Assembly: GCF_000814685.1 (NCBI RefSeq)
Contig: NZ_JXAC01000124.1
Location: 1-33,716 of the forward strand
Length of the DNA stretch: 33,716 bases
Direction of reading: 5' to 3'
DNA from: Sphingobacterium sp. T2
GTDB lineage: Bacteria; Bacteroidota; Bacteroidia; Sphingobacteriales; Sphingobacteriaceae
Shown: positions 20,337-28,481 of the stretch, one piece after another
Layout: every line of letters starts with the position of its first letter
Numbering within the stretch: position 1 is the stretch's first letter
Translations under genes and position numbers: made by a program
Notes under the pieces: generated by a model
The model's input: the letters and a program-made list of their open reading frames with translations, nothing else
Database searches by the model: none
What the model was told of the DNA's origin: nothing

Positions 20337-21826
20337 ATGACAGAACCTGTCGTCCATATTGATAACTTAACCATTCAATACCAAAACCATACGGTATTGG
20401 ATGGACTATCATGGTCTATCCGCAAGGGAGAACATTATGTTATTGGAGGAAAGTCCGGTTCTGGAAAAACTACATTAGCCAAAGCTATAGCCGGACTTAT
20501 ACCTGCCAACGATGCAATACAAATACATTTTGACACTCAAAGTCCGCTACGTACCAAGGTAGAATACATCGCTAACTGGTATCAATTTACCAATTTGGAA
20601 GGTGACAGAAACTTCTATTATCAACAGCGATATAACCGCCACCAAGGAAAAGATACGTTAAGTGTTAAAGGAGATTTAGAGCATTTTGCCCAAAAAGAAG
20701 GACTCTGCTTTGCAGACATCCAACAGCGTATTCATGACTTTGGCTTTGAACATGCTCAATCCACTCAGCTTATCGAACTTTCCAGCGGTGAGCATAAGAA
20801 ACTGCAGCTAATCCGAGGACTATGGATAAAACCGCAGCTTCTTCTTATCGATGAGCCGTACACCGGCCTAGACACCAAATCCAGAGCCTTACTCAACGCA
20901 TGGCTTGACGACTGGGCCAATCAGGGAGTACAACTCATTCTTATTACAAACGACAATAACCTTCCGAAAGCTATCAACCGCTATGCACAGATAGTGAACG
21001 GCAAGGTGGAGACCGTGTCTTCTCCAACCTCCTTTTTCCGAGACAGCAAAAGAAATAAAAAAGATATCCCTGCCTTCCTGAAAGAAGTTCCCGAAACTTC
21101 TTTCGACACCATTGTCGAGATGGAAAATGTTAACATCCGCTATGGCGACAAGGTAGTACTCAAAGACATTTCATGGACCGTAAAAGTTGGTGAAAAATGG
21201 CTATTGCAGGGGCCTAACGGGTCGGGAAAATCCACCTCCTCAGCCTCATCAACGGAGACCATCCTCAAGCATATGGACTTAACCTCAAGCTTTTCGGACA
21301 ACCTAGAGGGTCGGGAGAAAGTATATGGGATATAAAGCAGAAAATAGGCATGATCTCTCCCGAAATGCATTGGTATTTTGACACCAATGCTACCGTGTGG
21401 CATACCATAGCATCTGGATTCTATGATAGCAACGGATGGTTTATCGATGTTAAATTCCACGAGAAACTTCAGATCGAAGAGCTGCTGGAATTTTTTGACT
21501 TGAGGGATGTCAAAGACAGAATCTTGCATACCCTCCCTTTGGGCAAACAAAGGTTAGCATTATTGGCAAGGACCATAGTGAAAAATCCGCCCCTACTGGT
21601 GCTGGACGAACCTTGTCAAGGGTTGGATAGCGATCAAACCCAATATTTTAATGATGTGGTAGACGAACTGGCTCATTACGGCAAAACGTTGATTTACGTC
21701 GGTCATTACGAGTCCCAGCTGCCACAATGTATAGACCATAGAATTGTATTAGAGCATGGCGAAGTAAAAGCCATTGAAGATATTGTATTGAACGACAAAA
21801 AGATTAAAGAAAGCGTTATAGCATAA
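20337..21826 (+). CDS. Tandem ABC ATPase, ModF-like (one frameshift)
   Basis: One protein of about 496 residues with two nucleotide-binding domains and no membrane segment. Domain 1 has G-G-K-S-G-S-G-K-T-T, signature L-S-S-G-E-H-K-K and Walker B L-L-L-I-D-E-P. Domain 2 has G-P-N-G-S-G-K-S-T, a degenerate signature L-P-L-G-K-Q-R and L-L-V-L-D-E-P. The layout resembles ModF/PhrA-type soluble ABC proteins, whose role is poorly known. The frame breaks just after the second Walker A: a C is missing at 21235-21236. Adding it gives K-S-T-L-L-S-L-I-N-G-D, exactly what an ABC protein has there. It lies between leuD and leuB with no transporter permease nearby, so a role in transport is unlikely. Confidence 0.87.
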
Positions 21827-21893
21827 CCATTGAAAGCTGTAGAAAAGTAAAGCATACAGGCTTTTGATTATTACTTTTTACTTTGAAGAAGCA

Positions 21894-22967
21894 ATGAAGA
21901 AAAATATTCTAATCATTCCGGGCGACGGAATCGGACAAGAAGTAACTACTTGGGGAAAGAAAGTTTTAGAAGCTATAGCTGACAAATACAACCATGACTT
22001 CATCTTCGATGAAGCTATCATGGGCCATACAGCTATCGAAGCTACGGGAAATCCTCTTCCTGACGAGACATTGGAAAAAGCGAAAGCTTCCGATGCCATA
22101 TTATTTGGTGCTATAGGACATGCTAAATACGACAATGACCCTACAGCCAAAGTACGTCCAGAGCAAGGTCTTTTGAAAATCCGTAAAGAATTGGGGTTAT
22201 ATGCCAACCTACGTCCCATCCTACTGTTTGATGAGCTGTTGGATGCCTCTAGCTTAAAACCGGAAGTACTGCGCGGCACGGATATCCTTTTCTTCCGTGA
22301 ACTGACAGGAGACGTATATTTCGGAGAGAAAAAACGTAGTGAAGATAATAACTTCGCCTCGGACTTGATGAACTATCACCGTTACGAAGTTGAGCGTATT
22401 GCACGCAAAGCTTTCGACGCAGCCCGCACTCGCCGTAAAAAATTGTGCTCGGTGGACAAGGCCAACGTTCTGGAAACTTCTCGTCTGTGGAGAGAGGTGG
22501 TGCAAGAAATTGCCAAAGAATATCCTGATGTGGAAACCGAACATATGTTTATCGACAATGCGGCCATGCAACTGATTAAAAACCCACAAAAGTTTGATGT
22601 GGTATTGACGGCAAACTTGTTTGGAGACATCCTTACCGACGAGGCATCCCAGATCGCCGGATCCATGGGAATGTTGGCGTCAGCATCTATTGGTGATAGC
22701 ACAGGGTTCTTTGAGCCTATCCACGGTTCGGCACACGACATCGCTGGACAGAACAAAGCCAACCCGCTGGCTTCCATCCTGTCGGCAGCATTGCTGTTGG
22801 ATATAGCCTTTGGCCTCCAGGAAGAAGCTAAAGCTGTAACAAATGCCGTAGCAGAAGCCCTTAAAGATGGCTGGAGAACAGGAGACATTGCTAATGCCTC
22901 TACACCGGCGGACAAAATTTTGGGAACAAAAGAAATGGGTGAGAAAGTTTTGGCGTATATTAAATAA
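21894..22967 (+). CDS. leuB: 3-isopropylmalate dehydrogenase
   Basis: Oxidises and decarboxylates 3-isopropylmalate to 2-oxoisocaproate, with NAD+ and Mg. 357 residues. Typical landmarks: I-P-G-D-G-I-G at the N-terminus, the substrate-loop arginines (L-R-P and V-L-R-G-T-D), R-E-L-T-G-D-V-Y-F-G-E, D-K-A-N-V-L, N-L-F-G-D-I-L-T-D-E with Mg aspartates, and E-P-I-H-G-S-A-H-D-I-A-G-Q for NAD. ATG 21894 is the family start; the in-frame TTG at 21864 lies in the T-rich spacer. The frame is intact. It follows the ABC ATPase gene by 67 bases, a spacer containing short A/T-rich inverted motifs. Confidence 0.97.
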   Translation: MKKNILIIPGDGIGQEVTTWGKKVLEAIADKYNHDFIFDEAIMGHTAIEATGNPLPDETLEKAKASDAILFGAIGHAKYDNDPTAKVRPEQGLLKIRKELGLYANLRPILLFDELLDASSLKPEVLRGTDILFFRELTGDVYFGEKKRSEDNNFASDLMNYHRYEVERIARKAFDAARTRRKKLCSVDKANVLETSRLWREVVQEIAKEYPDVETEHMFIDNAAMQLIKNPQKFDVVLTANLFGDILTDEASQIAGSMGMLASASIGDSTGFFEPIHGSAHDIAGQNKANPLASILSAALLLDIAFGLQEEAKAVTNAVAEALKDGWRTGDIANASTPADKILGTKEMGEKVLAYIK

Positions 22968-23002
22968 GATTAACCAAGGTATAAACATATAAAAGTAAGA
23001 CT

Positions 23003-24157
23003 ATGTTACACGATCCGAATCACTTATACATATTCGACACGACATTACGAGATGGAGAGCAGGTCCCAGGATGTCAGTTGACTACGCCTGAGAAGGTCGA
23101 AATTGCAAAAGATTTAGAACGCTTAGGCGTCGATATTATAGAAGCGGGATTCCCCGTGTCCAGTCCTGGTGATTTTCAGTCTGTAGTCGAAATTTCCAAG
23201 GCTGTAGATGATGTAATCATCTGTGCACTGACTCGTGCCAACAAAAACGATATTGACGTGGCAGCAGAAGCTCTGAAATATGCGAAAAGACCTCGTATAC
23301 ATACCGGTATAGGGGCTTCTGATACACATATCAAATATAAATTCAACAGCACAAGAGAAGAAATCCTCGAACGCGCCGTAGCAGCCGTAAAGCACGCAAA
23401 AAGCTATGTAGAAGATGTAGAATTCTATGCCGAAGATGCGGGCCGTGCGGATGTAGAATTCTTAGCAAAAATGATTGAAGCTGTAATTGCCGCAGGCGCT
23501 ACTGTAGTTAATATTCCGGATACCAATGGATATTGTCTGCCGGATCAATACGGTGCAAAAATTAAGTTCTTGAAAGAAAATGTCAAGAACATCGATAATG
23601 CCATCATCTCTGCCCACTGCCACAATCGACCTCGCTTGGCAACAGCCAATTCCATAGCTGCCGTACAAAACGGTGCCCGCCAAATCGAATGTACTATAAA
23701 CGGTATCGGTGAAAGAGCAGGAAACACTTCTTTGGAAGAGGTGGCTATGATCTTGAAAGTACACAACCAAGCCTTCGGAGGTCTTACGTCAAACATCAAT
23801 AGCAAGCTGTTCACCTATATCTCACGAAAAGTTTCGGAAATGATGAACATGCCTGTGCAGCCTAATAAGGCCATCGTAGGGCGCAACGCCTTTGCCCACA
23901 GCTCCGGTATCCACCAAGATGGCTTCCTAAAACACCGTGAAAACTACGAAATCATACGTCCAGAAGATGTTGGATTGGAAGATGCAGATATTATTCTTAC
24001 AGCACGTTCGGGGCGTCATGCCTTGAAACACCACTTAGAACGTCTTGGCTATCATCTGGATAAAGAACAGTTGGCAGACATTTACCAACGTTTCTTAGTG
24101 CTTGCCGACGCCAAAAAAGAAATTACTGATGATGATTTACTGACATTGGTTAAATAA
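23003..24157 (+). CDS. leuA: 2-isopropylmalate synthase, short form
   Basis: Condenses acetyl-CoA and 2-oxoisovalerate, the first step specific to leucine. 384 residues. The TIM-barrel catalytic domain is complete: T-T-L-R-D-G-E-Q with the metal Asp, and the later metal-binding H-x-H-type segment (S-A-H-C-H-N-R). The linker G-I-H-Q-D-G-F-L-K and a small following subdomain are present. The protein ends (D-D-L-L-T-L-V-K) where longer LeuA proteins of about 500 residues continue into the leucine-binding regulatory domain. A terminator follows directly, so this is not a frameshift. It is the last gene of the long operon. Confidence 0.95.
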   Translation: MLHDPNHLYIFDTTLRDGEQVPGCQLTTPEKVEIAKDLERLGVDIIEAGFPVSSPGDFQSVVEISKAVDDVIICALTRANKNDIDVAAEALKYAKRPRIHTGIGASDTHIKYKFNSTREEILERAVAAVKHAKSYVEDVEFYAEDAGRADVEFLAKMIEAVIAAGATVVNIPDTNGYCLPDQYGAKIKFLKENVKNIDNAIISAHCHNRPRLATANSIAAVQNGARQIECTINGIGERAGNTSLEEVAMILKVHNQAFGGLTSNINSKLFTYISRKVSEMMNMPVQPNKAIVGRNAFAHSSGIHQDGFLKHRENYEIIRPEDVGLEDADIILTARSGRHALKHHLERLGYHLDKEQLADIYQRFLVLADAKKEITDDDLLTLVK

Positions 24158-24179
24158 AAATTCTAATCCGATTTACAAC

Positions 24180-24216
24180 ACGGGGATTTTATAATTATAA
24201 AGTCCCCGTTTTTTAT
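24180..24216 (+). terminator. Strong terminator of the ilv-leu operon
   Basis: ACGGGGA (24180-24186) pairs with TCCCCGT (24203-24209). The centre, TTTATAATTATAAA, is itself self-complementary, giving one long stem. A run of T follows. It lies 23 bases after the leuA stop. Confidence 0.9.
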
Positions 24217-24408
24217 TCTCTTAACTTGCGCTATAATTTATTGCGCAACCAATAAATTAACATTAGCTGCAAATAATTACTCCCTCTTATTAACTTTACA
24301 TTAAACCTTATTAGAATATTGAAATTTTAATTTCAAATTTCCTATCTTATGATTTGTTCTATATATCATTTAAAATCTTGATTCAGAGAATCTAGCCAAT
24401 TATAACTT

Positions 24409-24594
24409 ATGAATTGTATAACTATTTGTGTCAAGGAATCTACTTTTGAACTTTTCAAAAAAGGAGATTCCATTGCATTCGAAGAGATATATAATTTATA
24501 CAGTAATTTGATTTATCGGAAAGTATTCCGGTTATGCCTAGACTCTGAAATTTGTGCAGACATTGTTCAAGAATCTTTTGACCTCTCCCCTTAA
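24409..24594 (+). pseudogene. Truncated ECF sigma factor gene (N-terminal region 2 only)
   Basis: The first 55 or so residues match region 2 of ECF (RpoE-like) sigma factors: F-E-L-F-K-K-G-D-S-I-A-F-E-E-I-Y near the start, Y-R-K-V-F-R-L, and D-I-V-Q-E-S-F at the -10-binding helix. Immediately after Q-E-S-F, where family members continue with a Trp-containing helix and then region 4, the sequence changes and a stop follows (24592-24594). Downstream frames show no region 4. It is either a real deletion remnant or a join between unrelated pieces. The ATG at 24409 fits the family start. It cannot function as a sigma factor as given. Confidence 0.75.
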
Positions 24595-24973
24595 AACTGG
24601 AGCATTTAACAGTTTGGTATCTGTTGCTGGCGCTACCGCTAACGCAGGTCGAATTTCCTCAGCAATGGGACAAGTAAGCGGAGTAATCGCACAGGGAGAA
24701 AATTGTTGGGCCCTAGAAACGGTTCCTGTTAAAAAGAATAATGTGCTTGTGCCATCTTCTGCCTATGTAACAGGAGAAGTCACCACTAAAGAAATTGCTT
24801 ATGACGGCGAAACTAAAACTGCCCTTTTCTTGAAAGACATGAACAATTACAGTAGTATTTTAGGATGGAAATTAGGTCCTAATAACTCATGGGCTTCAAC
24901 TACCAATGCTAATGGTAAACCGATCCTACAATGGTTATTCCTTAGAGGAGATTATGATACTTTCTATCAGTAA
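24585..24973 (+). pseudogene. C-terminal fragment of an unrecognised, probably extracellular protein
   Basis: From about 24585 an open frame encodes about 129 residues, ending at a TAA (24971-24973) just before a terminator. The composition is rich in Gly, Ser, Thr, Asn and aromatic residues (E-N-C-W-A-L-E, I-L-G-W-K-L-G-P-N-N-S-W, L-R-G-D-Y-D-T-F-Y-Q), like the end of a secreted or surface protein of Bacteroidota. No plausible start codon exists: the in-frame GTG at 24554 lies within sigma-factor sequence of another frame. So its 5' part appears to be missing, replaced by the sigma gene fragment. I do not recognise the family. Confidence 0.5.
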
Positions 24974-24998
24974 CAATTTATCAACCTGACCATAAATC

Positions 24999-25036
24999 AA
25001 TACGCTGTTTGACATGTCAAACAGCGTATTTCTTTT
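24999..25036 (+). terminator. Perfect palindrome terminator
   Basis: The 32 bases 24999-25030 are perfectly self-complementary around GACATGTC and are followed by a T-rich stretch. They lie 26 bases after the stop of the unknown fragment, showing that it is the true 3' end of a transcription unit. Confidence 0.8.
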
Positions 25037-25123
25037 TAATAAGCCGAGCATGCTTATTGCTTCCAGCCAATACCTTTAATTTATTCCCACTCCTACTAAC
25101 TTTTCTCTTTCTGCAAAAGAATA

Positions 25124-25180
25124 GATTTTATCTTTGTCCCAAAAACTCAATCACAGAAGATAAAATCACGATAGTGATTT
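25124..25180 (+). promoter_or_regulatory. ilvA promoter with overlapping palindrome and leader hairpin
   Basis: TATCTTTG at 25129-25136 is an exact -7 element of the phylum; no good -33 TTTG is present 19-21 bases upstream. An 11-base inverted repeat, GATTTTATCTT (25124-25134) and AAGATAAAATC (25157-25167), has its left arm over the -7 box. A second hairpin, AAATCAC (25163-25169) with GTGATTT (25174-25180), lies in the predicted leader. The inverted repeat is a candidate operator; the binding protein is unknown. Confidence 0.55.
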
Positions 25181-25259
25181 ATTAATAAATTCATAACAAA
25201 AATTGGGTATATATTTTTAAATTTGAAATATTCAAATGTATATATAACAAATTAGCATA

Positions 25260-26513
25260 ATGAGTGTAGATTTAAACACTTTCTCCATAGATTGTTTACA
25301 AGCAAAAGAAAGAATAAAGTCGGTAGTCACCCGTACCCCTTTGCAATATAATTTGCACCTTTCCGAAAAATATGGTGCTGATATCTATCTGAAAAGAGAA
25401 GATTTACAAGTTGTTCGTTCATACAAATTACGAGGAGCCTTCAACAAAATTTCTTCCTTAACAGAAGAACAACGTGCTGCCGGGGTTGTATGTGCAAGTG
25501 CCGGCAACCACGCTCAAGGGGTAGCAATATCCTGCAAAAGACTGAATATCAAAGGTGTTATCTTTATGCCGGGGCCAACACCACGTCAGAAGATTACACA
25601 AACCGAAATGTGGGGCAATGGCAACATAGAGATTATCCTTACAGGAGATACTTTTGACGACTGCCAAAAGGCCGCCTTAGATTATGCCGCGAAATATAAC
25701 ATGACTTTTATTCCTCCTTTCGATGACCTTCAGATCATCGAAGGACAAGGAACGGTGGCGGTAGAAATCTTGGAAGACCTACCCGATGTGGATGCTATCA
25801 TCATCCTATCGGTGGTGGGGGGCTCTCCTCAGGAATAAGCTATCACATGCGCAAATATTCGCCAAGCACCAAATTGTATGGCGTAGAGCCGGAAGGAGCT
25901 CCTTCCATGCAGGCTGCCATCCAAAACGGTGGTCCCACAGAGCTGGATCATATAGACAAATTCGTGGATGGTGCCGCCGTAAAAAAAGTAGGACAACTGA
26001 CCTATGAAATTAGCTCTCAACTCTTGGATTCGGTTAAATCCATTCCTGAAGGAAAGATATGCACAACCATCTTGGAACTATACAATAAAGACGCTATCGT
26101 CGCAGAACCTGCCGGAGCCTTGTCCATAGCAGCTCTTGATTTTCATAAAGAGGAAATCAAAGGCAAAAAGATAGTCTGTATCGTATCGGGAGGAAACAAC
26201 GATATTGACCGCATGGGCGGAGATCAAAGAAATGTCCCTGCTCTATGAAGGTATCAAGCATTATTTCATCGTCCGCTTCCCTCAAAGACCGGGAGCCTTA
26301 CGCCTGCTGGTTACAGAGGTGTTAGGCCCTAAAGACGACATCACCCGCTTTGAATACATCAAGAAAACGGAGCGCGAACGCGGCCCTGCCTTGATAGGTA
26401 TCGAGCTAAACAGCCCTAAAGACTATATACCGTTTATCGAGCGCATGAAAGCCTATAAATTCGACTTTATCGAGGTCAATAAAGATCAAACCTTGTTTGA
26501 ATATTTAGTCTAA
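25260..26513 (+). CDS. ilvA: Threonine dehydratase, biosynthetic (two frameshifts)
   Basis: Deaminates threonine to 2-oxobutyrate, the entry step to isoleucine, with PLP. About 417 residues when corrected. The PLP lysine is in [11 protein letters not shown] (near residue 54). [11 protein letters not shown] binds the cofactor. The glycine loop reads [10 protein letters not shown], and S-G-G-N-N-D closes the catalytic domain. A single ACT-like regulatory domain follows ([15 protein letters not shown]). Two corrections are needed: add a C at 25805-25806, which restores I-I-I-P-I-G-G-G-G; and remove a G from 26215-26217, which joins D-I-D-R-M to A-E-I-K-E. It stands apart from the main operon with its own promoter and terminator. 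Confidence 0.93.
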
Positions 26514-26522
26514 CACAAGCTT

Positions 26523-26556
26523 AATAAGGCCGGAAATATTTCCGGCCTTATTTGTT
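26523..26556 (+). terminator. Strong terminator of ilvA
   Basis: AATAAGGCCGGAAA (26523-26536) and TTTCCGGCCTTATT (26539-26552) are perfectly complementary, followed by T-rich sequence. It starts 10 bases after the ilvA stop. Confidence 0.85.
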
Positions 26557-26704
26557 TTCTTCCCTCTCCTTTTTCTTTCTGAAAAAAATCCATAACAATT
26601 TGACCCTTCAAACGTTATAAAGAAAAGATTATACATAATTCCCTTAACAAAACCATTTAACCCATAAAGAAAGAATATCCGATAACAACAATATATGAAA
26701 AGTT

Positions 26705-27229
26705 ATGAAGACGACATTAAGCATTATTACGGTAATTGTTTTGTTCCTGACAGCCAATACAGCTATGGCACAGATGGACAAAACCATCTTGAGTCCTCCG
26801 GACTCTGTGTCGGTTACGACCAATGACGGAGTAACCATCAAGGTAAATTATAGCAAACCTTCCTTACGAGGACGAAAATTTGGTGTAGACCTAGCTAAAT
26901 TCGGTGAGGTATGGCGTACAGGAGCCAATGCTATTACAGTCATCGAGTTCGACAAAAATGTGCTCGTGGCAGGTAAAGCCTTGCCGCGCGGTAAATACGG
27001 TCTGTGGACTATCCCCGGTGAAGACGAGACAACCGTGATCTTCAGCAAAAAATGGAAAGGTTGGGGAGTCAATTACAGCGATCAGGAGGACCAACTGCGT
27101 GTAAACGTTAAAAACATCAAAGGAAATCCTTCGGTAGAACAATTTACCATCTCGGTAGAACCGTCAGGACAGATTAACCTCGCTTGGGATGAATATATTA
27201 TCCCCATTGCGGTAAAAGCGGGCAGATAA
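26705..27229 (+). CDS. DUF2911 family secreted protein
   Basis: 174 residues with a signal peptide (residues 1-22, ending A-M-A). The family's hallmark is present: L-S-P-P-D-S-V-S-V-T, then Y-S-K-P-S-L-R-G-R, W-R-T-G-A-N and L-P-R-G-K-Y-G-L-W-T-I-P. DUF2911 proteins are common in Bacteroidota and are periplasmic or lipid-anchored; no function is established. Slightly unusual here is A-N-A-I-T-V-I-E where the family usually has A-N-E-A-T. It is a single gene between the ilvA terminator and a convergent terminator at 27234-27270. Confidence 0.9.
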   Translation: MKTTLSIITVIVLFLTANTAMAQMDKTILSPPDSVSVTTNDGVTIKVNYSKPSLRGRKFGVDLAKFGEVWRTGANAITVIEFDKNVLVAGKALPRGKYGLWTIPGEDETTVIFSKKWKGWGVNYSDQEDQLRVNVKNIKGNPSVEQFTISVEPSGQINLAWDEYIIPIAVKAGR

Positions 27230-27233
27230 CAAA

Positions 27234-27270
27234 ACAGCAAAGATGCCAATAGAAAGCGCATCTTTGCTGT
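27234..27270. terminator. Bidirectional terminator between convergent genes
   Basis: ACAGCAAAGATGC (27234-27246) pairs perfectly with GCATCTTTGCTGT (27258-27270). It lies 4 bases past the DUF2911 stop and 7 bases past the stop (minus sense) of the NAD(P)-binding protein, so it can serve both. Confidence 0.75.
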
Positions 27271-27277
27271 ATTACCT

Positions 27278-27928
27278 CTAATATGCCGCTGTAAATCTTT
27301 TTTTGATATGTTTTGGCTGTTCCACCTCATCAGCGATAACCACAGCCACATCTTCTACGGACAGCACACTTCTGCCGTTTTCATCCACGACAGGATAATC
27401 AGTTCCTACCCTATATGTTCCCTTGCGTATACCAGAAGTACCCGGATGCCATCTCTATAGCCGGAGAGAAGAATGTCCAATCCAAATCCTGTTCTTCCTT
27501 CAATATATTCAGGTAATCCCGTGCTGCCAAGCTCCCGGTTTGATCTCTGTCGGAAAATCGGGGGTATCCACTATTTGTACACCTTCTGCAGCATACAGAC
27601 TTCCTGCCCCACCAATGACGATAAGTCTTTTTATTCCGGCTTTTTTCGTTGCTTCCTGGATGGCTTTCGACCCATTCAAAAAGTCATCGTATAAATTGGG
27701 ATTTGACCATCCTGCATTGAAAGCACTAACCACCACTTCTACTCCAGCCAGGTTTTCAGCCAATTTTTCCACATCGTTTACGTCCAAGGCTACTTTCTCT
27801 AAGTTCTCACTCGACGGAACAATGTCAATATTTCTGGCAAAAGCCTTAATATCATGCTGACGACTTGACAATTCAGCTACAAGATGCTTACCCACAAAGC
27901 CTGTGGCTCCGATAATTGCTATTTTCAT
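27278..27928 (-). CDS. NAD(P)-binding Rossmann protein, YwnB/NmrA-like (two frameshifts)
   Basis: Atypical short-chain dehydrogenase of the NAD(P)H-binding group, about 216 residues when corrected. The dinucleotide motif is I-I-G-A-T-G-F-V-G-K at the N-terminus. V-I-G-G-A-G-S-L-Y lies in the middle, and S-V-E-D-V-A-V-V-I near the end is typical of the family. Two corrections, which cancel in length: add a base at 27529-27530 (restores K-P-G-A-L-A-A-R-D-Y-L) and remove one at 27449-27450 (restores A-I-E-M-H-P-G-T). The substrate is unknown; such proteins may reduce quinones or act as redox sensors. Its start is 52 bases from the end of an Rrf2 regulator in the same direction, the same pairing as Bacillus YwnA-YwnB. 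A degenerate operator lies upstream at 27943-27961. Confidence 0.85.
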
Positions 27929-27942
27929 ACTGTTTTTCTAAA

Positions 27943-27961
27943 TGAAACACTTTTTGTTACA
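27943..27961 (-). promoter_or_regulatory. Candidate second Rrf2 operator
   Basis: TGAAACA-N5-TGTTACA: the same two arms and the same five-base spacer as the palindrome before the Rrf2 gene (TGTAACA-N5-TGTTACA), with one mismatch. It lies 15 bases upstream of the NAD(P)-binding protein start, in the short gap after the regulator gene. Confidence 0.5.
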
Positions 27962-27979
27962 ATATTGTTTAAAAATTTT

Positions 27980-28387
27980 TTATTCGAAACTATCTGAAAA
28001 ATCCTTTAAAGACTGCTTATTCAATAAAGCCACCAGCCCTTCTTCCGCCTTGTTAAAAAGCACGTCCAACTTATTGTTCATCTGCCTACCTATTGCGCAG
28101 TCCGGATTAGGCCGATTTTTCCGTCCCAACATATTTTCCTTATTGACCAATTTATACAAATCACCTAACAGAATCTTATTTGCCTCCATTGCCAAGGCAC
28201 ACCCTCCTTCTTTACCTTTCTTTGATTCAATATAACCAGCCTCGCGTAACACTTTAATCTCCCGTCTTACCACTACAGGATGGACATTGAGACTTCCAGC
28301 AATAAAATCGGAGGTGATTAATTCGTTTCGGTTTTTATCCAACAACACCAAAATATGTATCGCCGTAGCGAACCGTAAGTTGCTCAT
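27980..28387 (-). CDS. Rrf2-family transcription regulator, YwnA-like
   Basis: 135 residues. The winged helix-turn-helix spans about residues 1-65: R-F-A-T-A-I-H-I-L at the start, S-D-F-I-A-G-S-L-N-V-H-P-V-V-V-R-R as the helix-turn-helix, and the wing S-K-K-G-K-E-G-G-C. The dimerisation helix is C-terminal. There are only two cysteines, C63 and C97 (N-P-D-C-A-I-G), not the three clustered ones of IscR/NsrR. So a redox or thiol signal is more likely than an Fe-S cluster, by analogy with YwnA/CymR-type members. I chose ATG 28387: an in-frame ATG at 28405 would start inside the -7 promoter element. It is likely autoregulated through the palindrome at 28416-28436. Confidence 0.88.
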   Translation of the reverse strand: MSNLRFATAIHILVLLDKNRNELITSDFIAGSLNVHPVVVRREIKVLREAGYIESKKGKEGGCALAMEANKILLGDLYKLVNKENMLGRKNRPNPDCAIGRQMNNKLDVLFNKAEEGLVALLNKQSLKDFSDSFE

Positions 28388-28394
28388 AATAAGA

Positions 28395-28436
28395 CAAAGA
28401 TACACACATTTTTATATGTAACAAATCTTGTTACAT
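28395..28436 (-). promoter_or_regulatory. Rrf2 gene promoter with operator over the -33 box
   Basis: On the minus strand, TTTG (28425-28422) is followed after 19 bases by TATCTTTG (28402-28395): an exact promoter for this phylum. A perfect palindrome with arms ATGTAACAA (28416-28424) and TTGTTACAT (28428-28436) covers the -33 element. Transcription would start at or just before the ATG at 28387, implying a leaderless or nearly leaderless message. Confidence 0.75.
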
Positions 28437-28445
28437 TATTTTTTA

Positions 28446-28480
28446 AAAAAAGGGGAGATTTAGATGCTCTCCCCTTTTCT
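28446..28480 (-). terminator. Terminator of the S9 peptidase gene
   Basis: AAAAAGGGGAGA (28446-28457) pairs with TCTCCCCTTTT (28468-28478) around a ten-base loop. On the minus strand it follows the peptidase stop within a few bases and runs into T. It may also insulate the Rrf2 promoter. Confidence 0.75.
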
Positions 28481-28481
28481 T

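Noticed and set aside
21840-21893. Short inverted A/T-rich motifs (AAAAGTAAAG and TTACTTTTTACTTT) before leuB as a repeat element
   Set aside because: The complementarity is imperfect and of very low complexity, so it may be chance in an AT-rich spacer.
24554-24584. GTG start at 24554 for the unknown protein fragment
   Set aside because: These bases encode the sigma factor Q-E-S-F segment in another frame, so they do not belong to the downstream protein.
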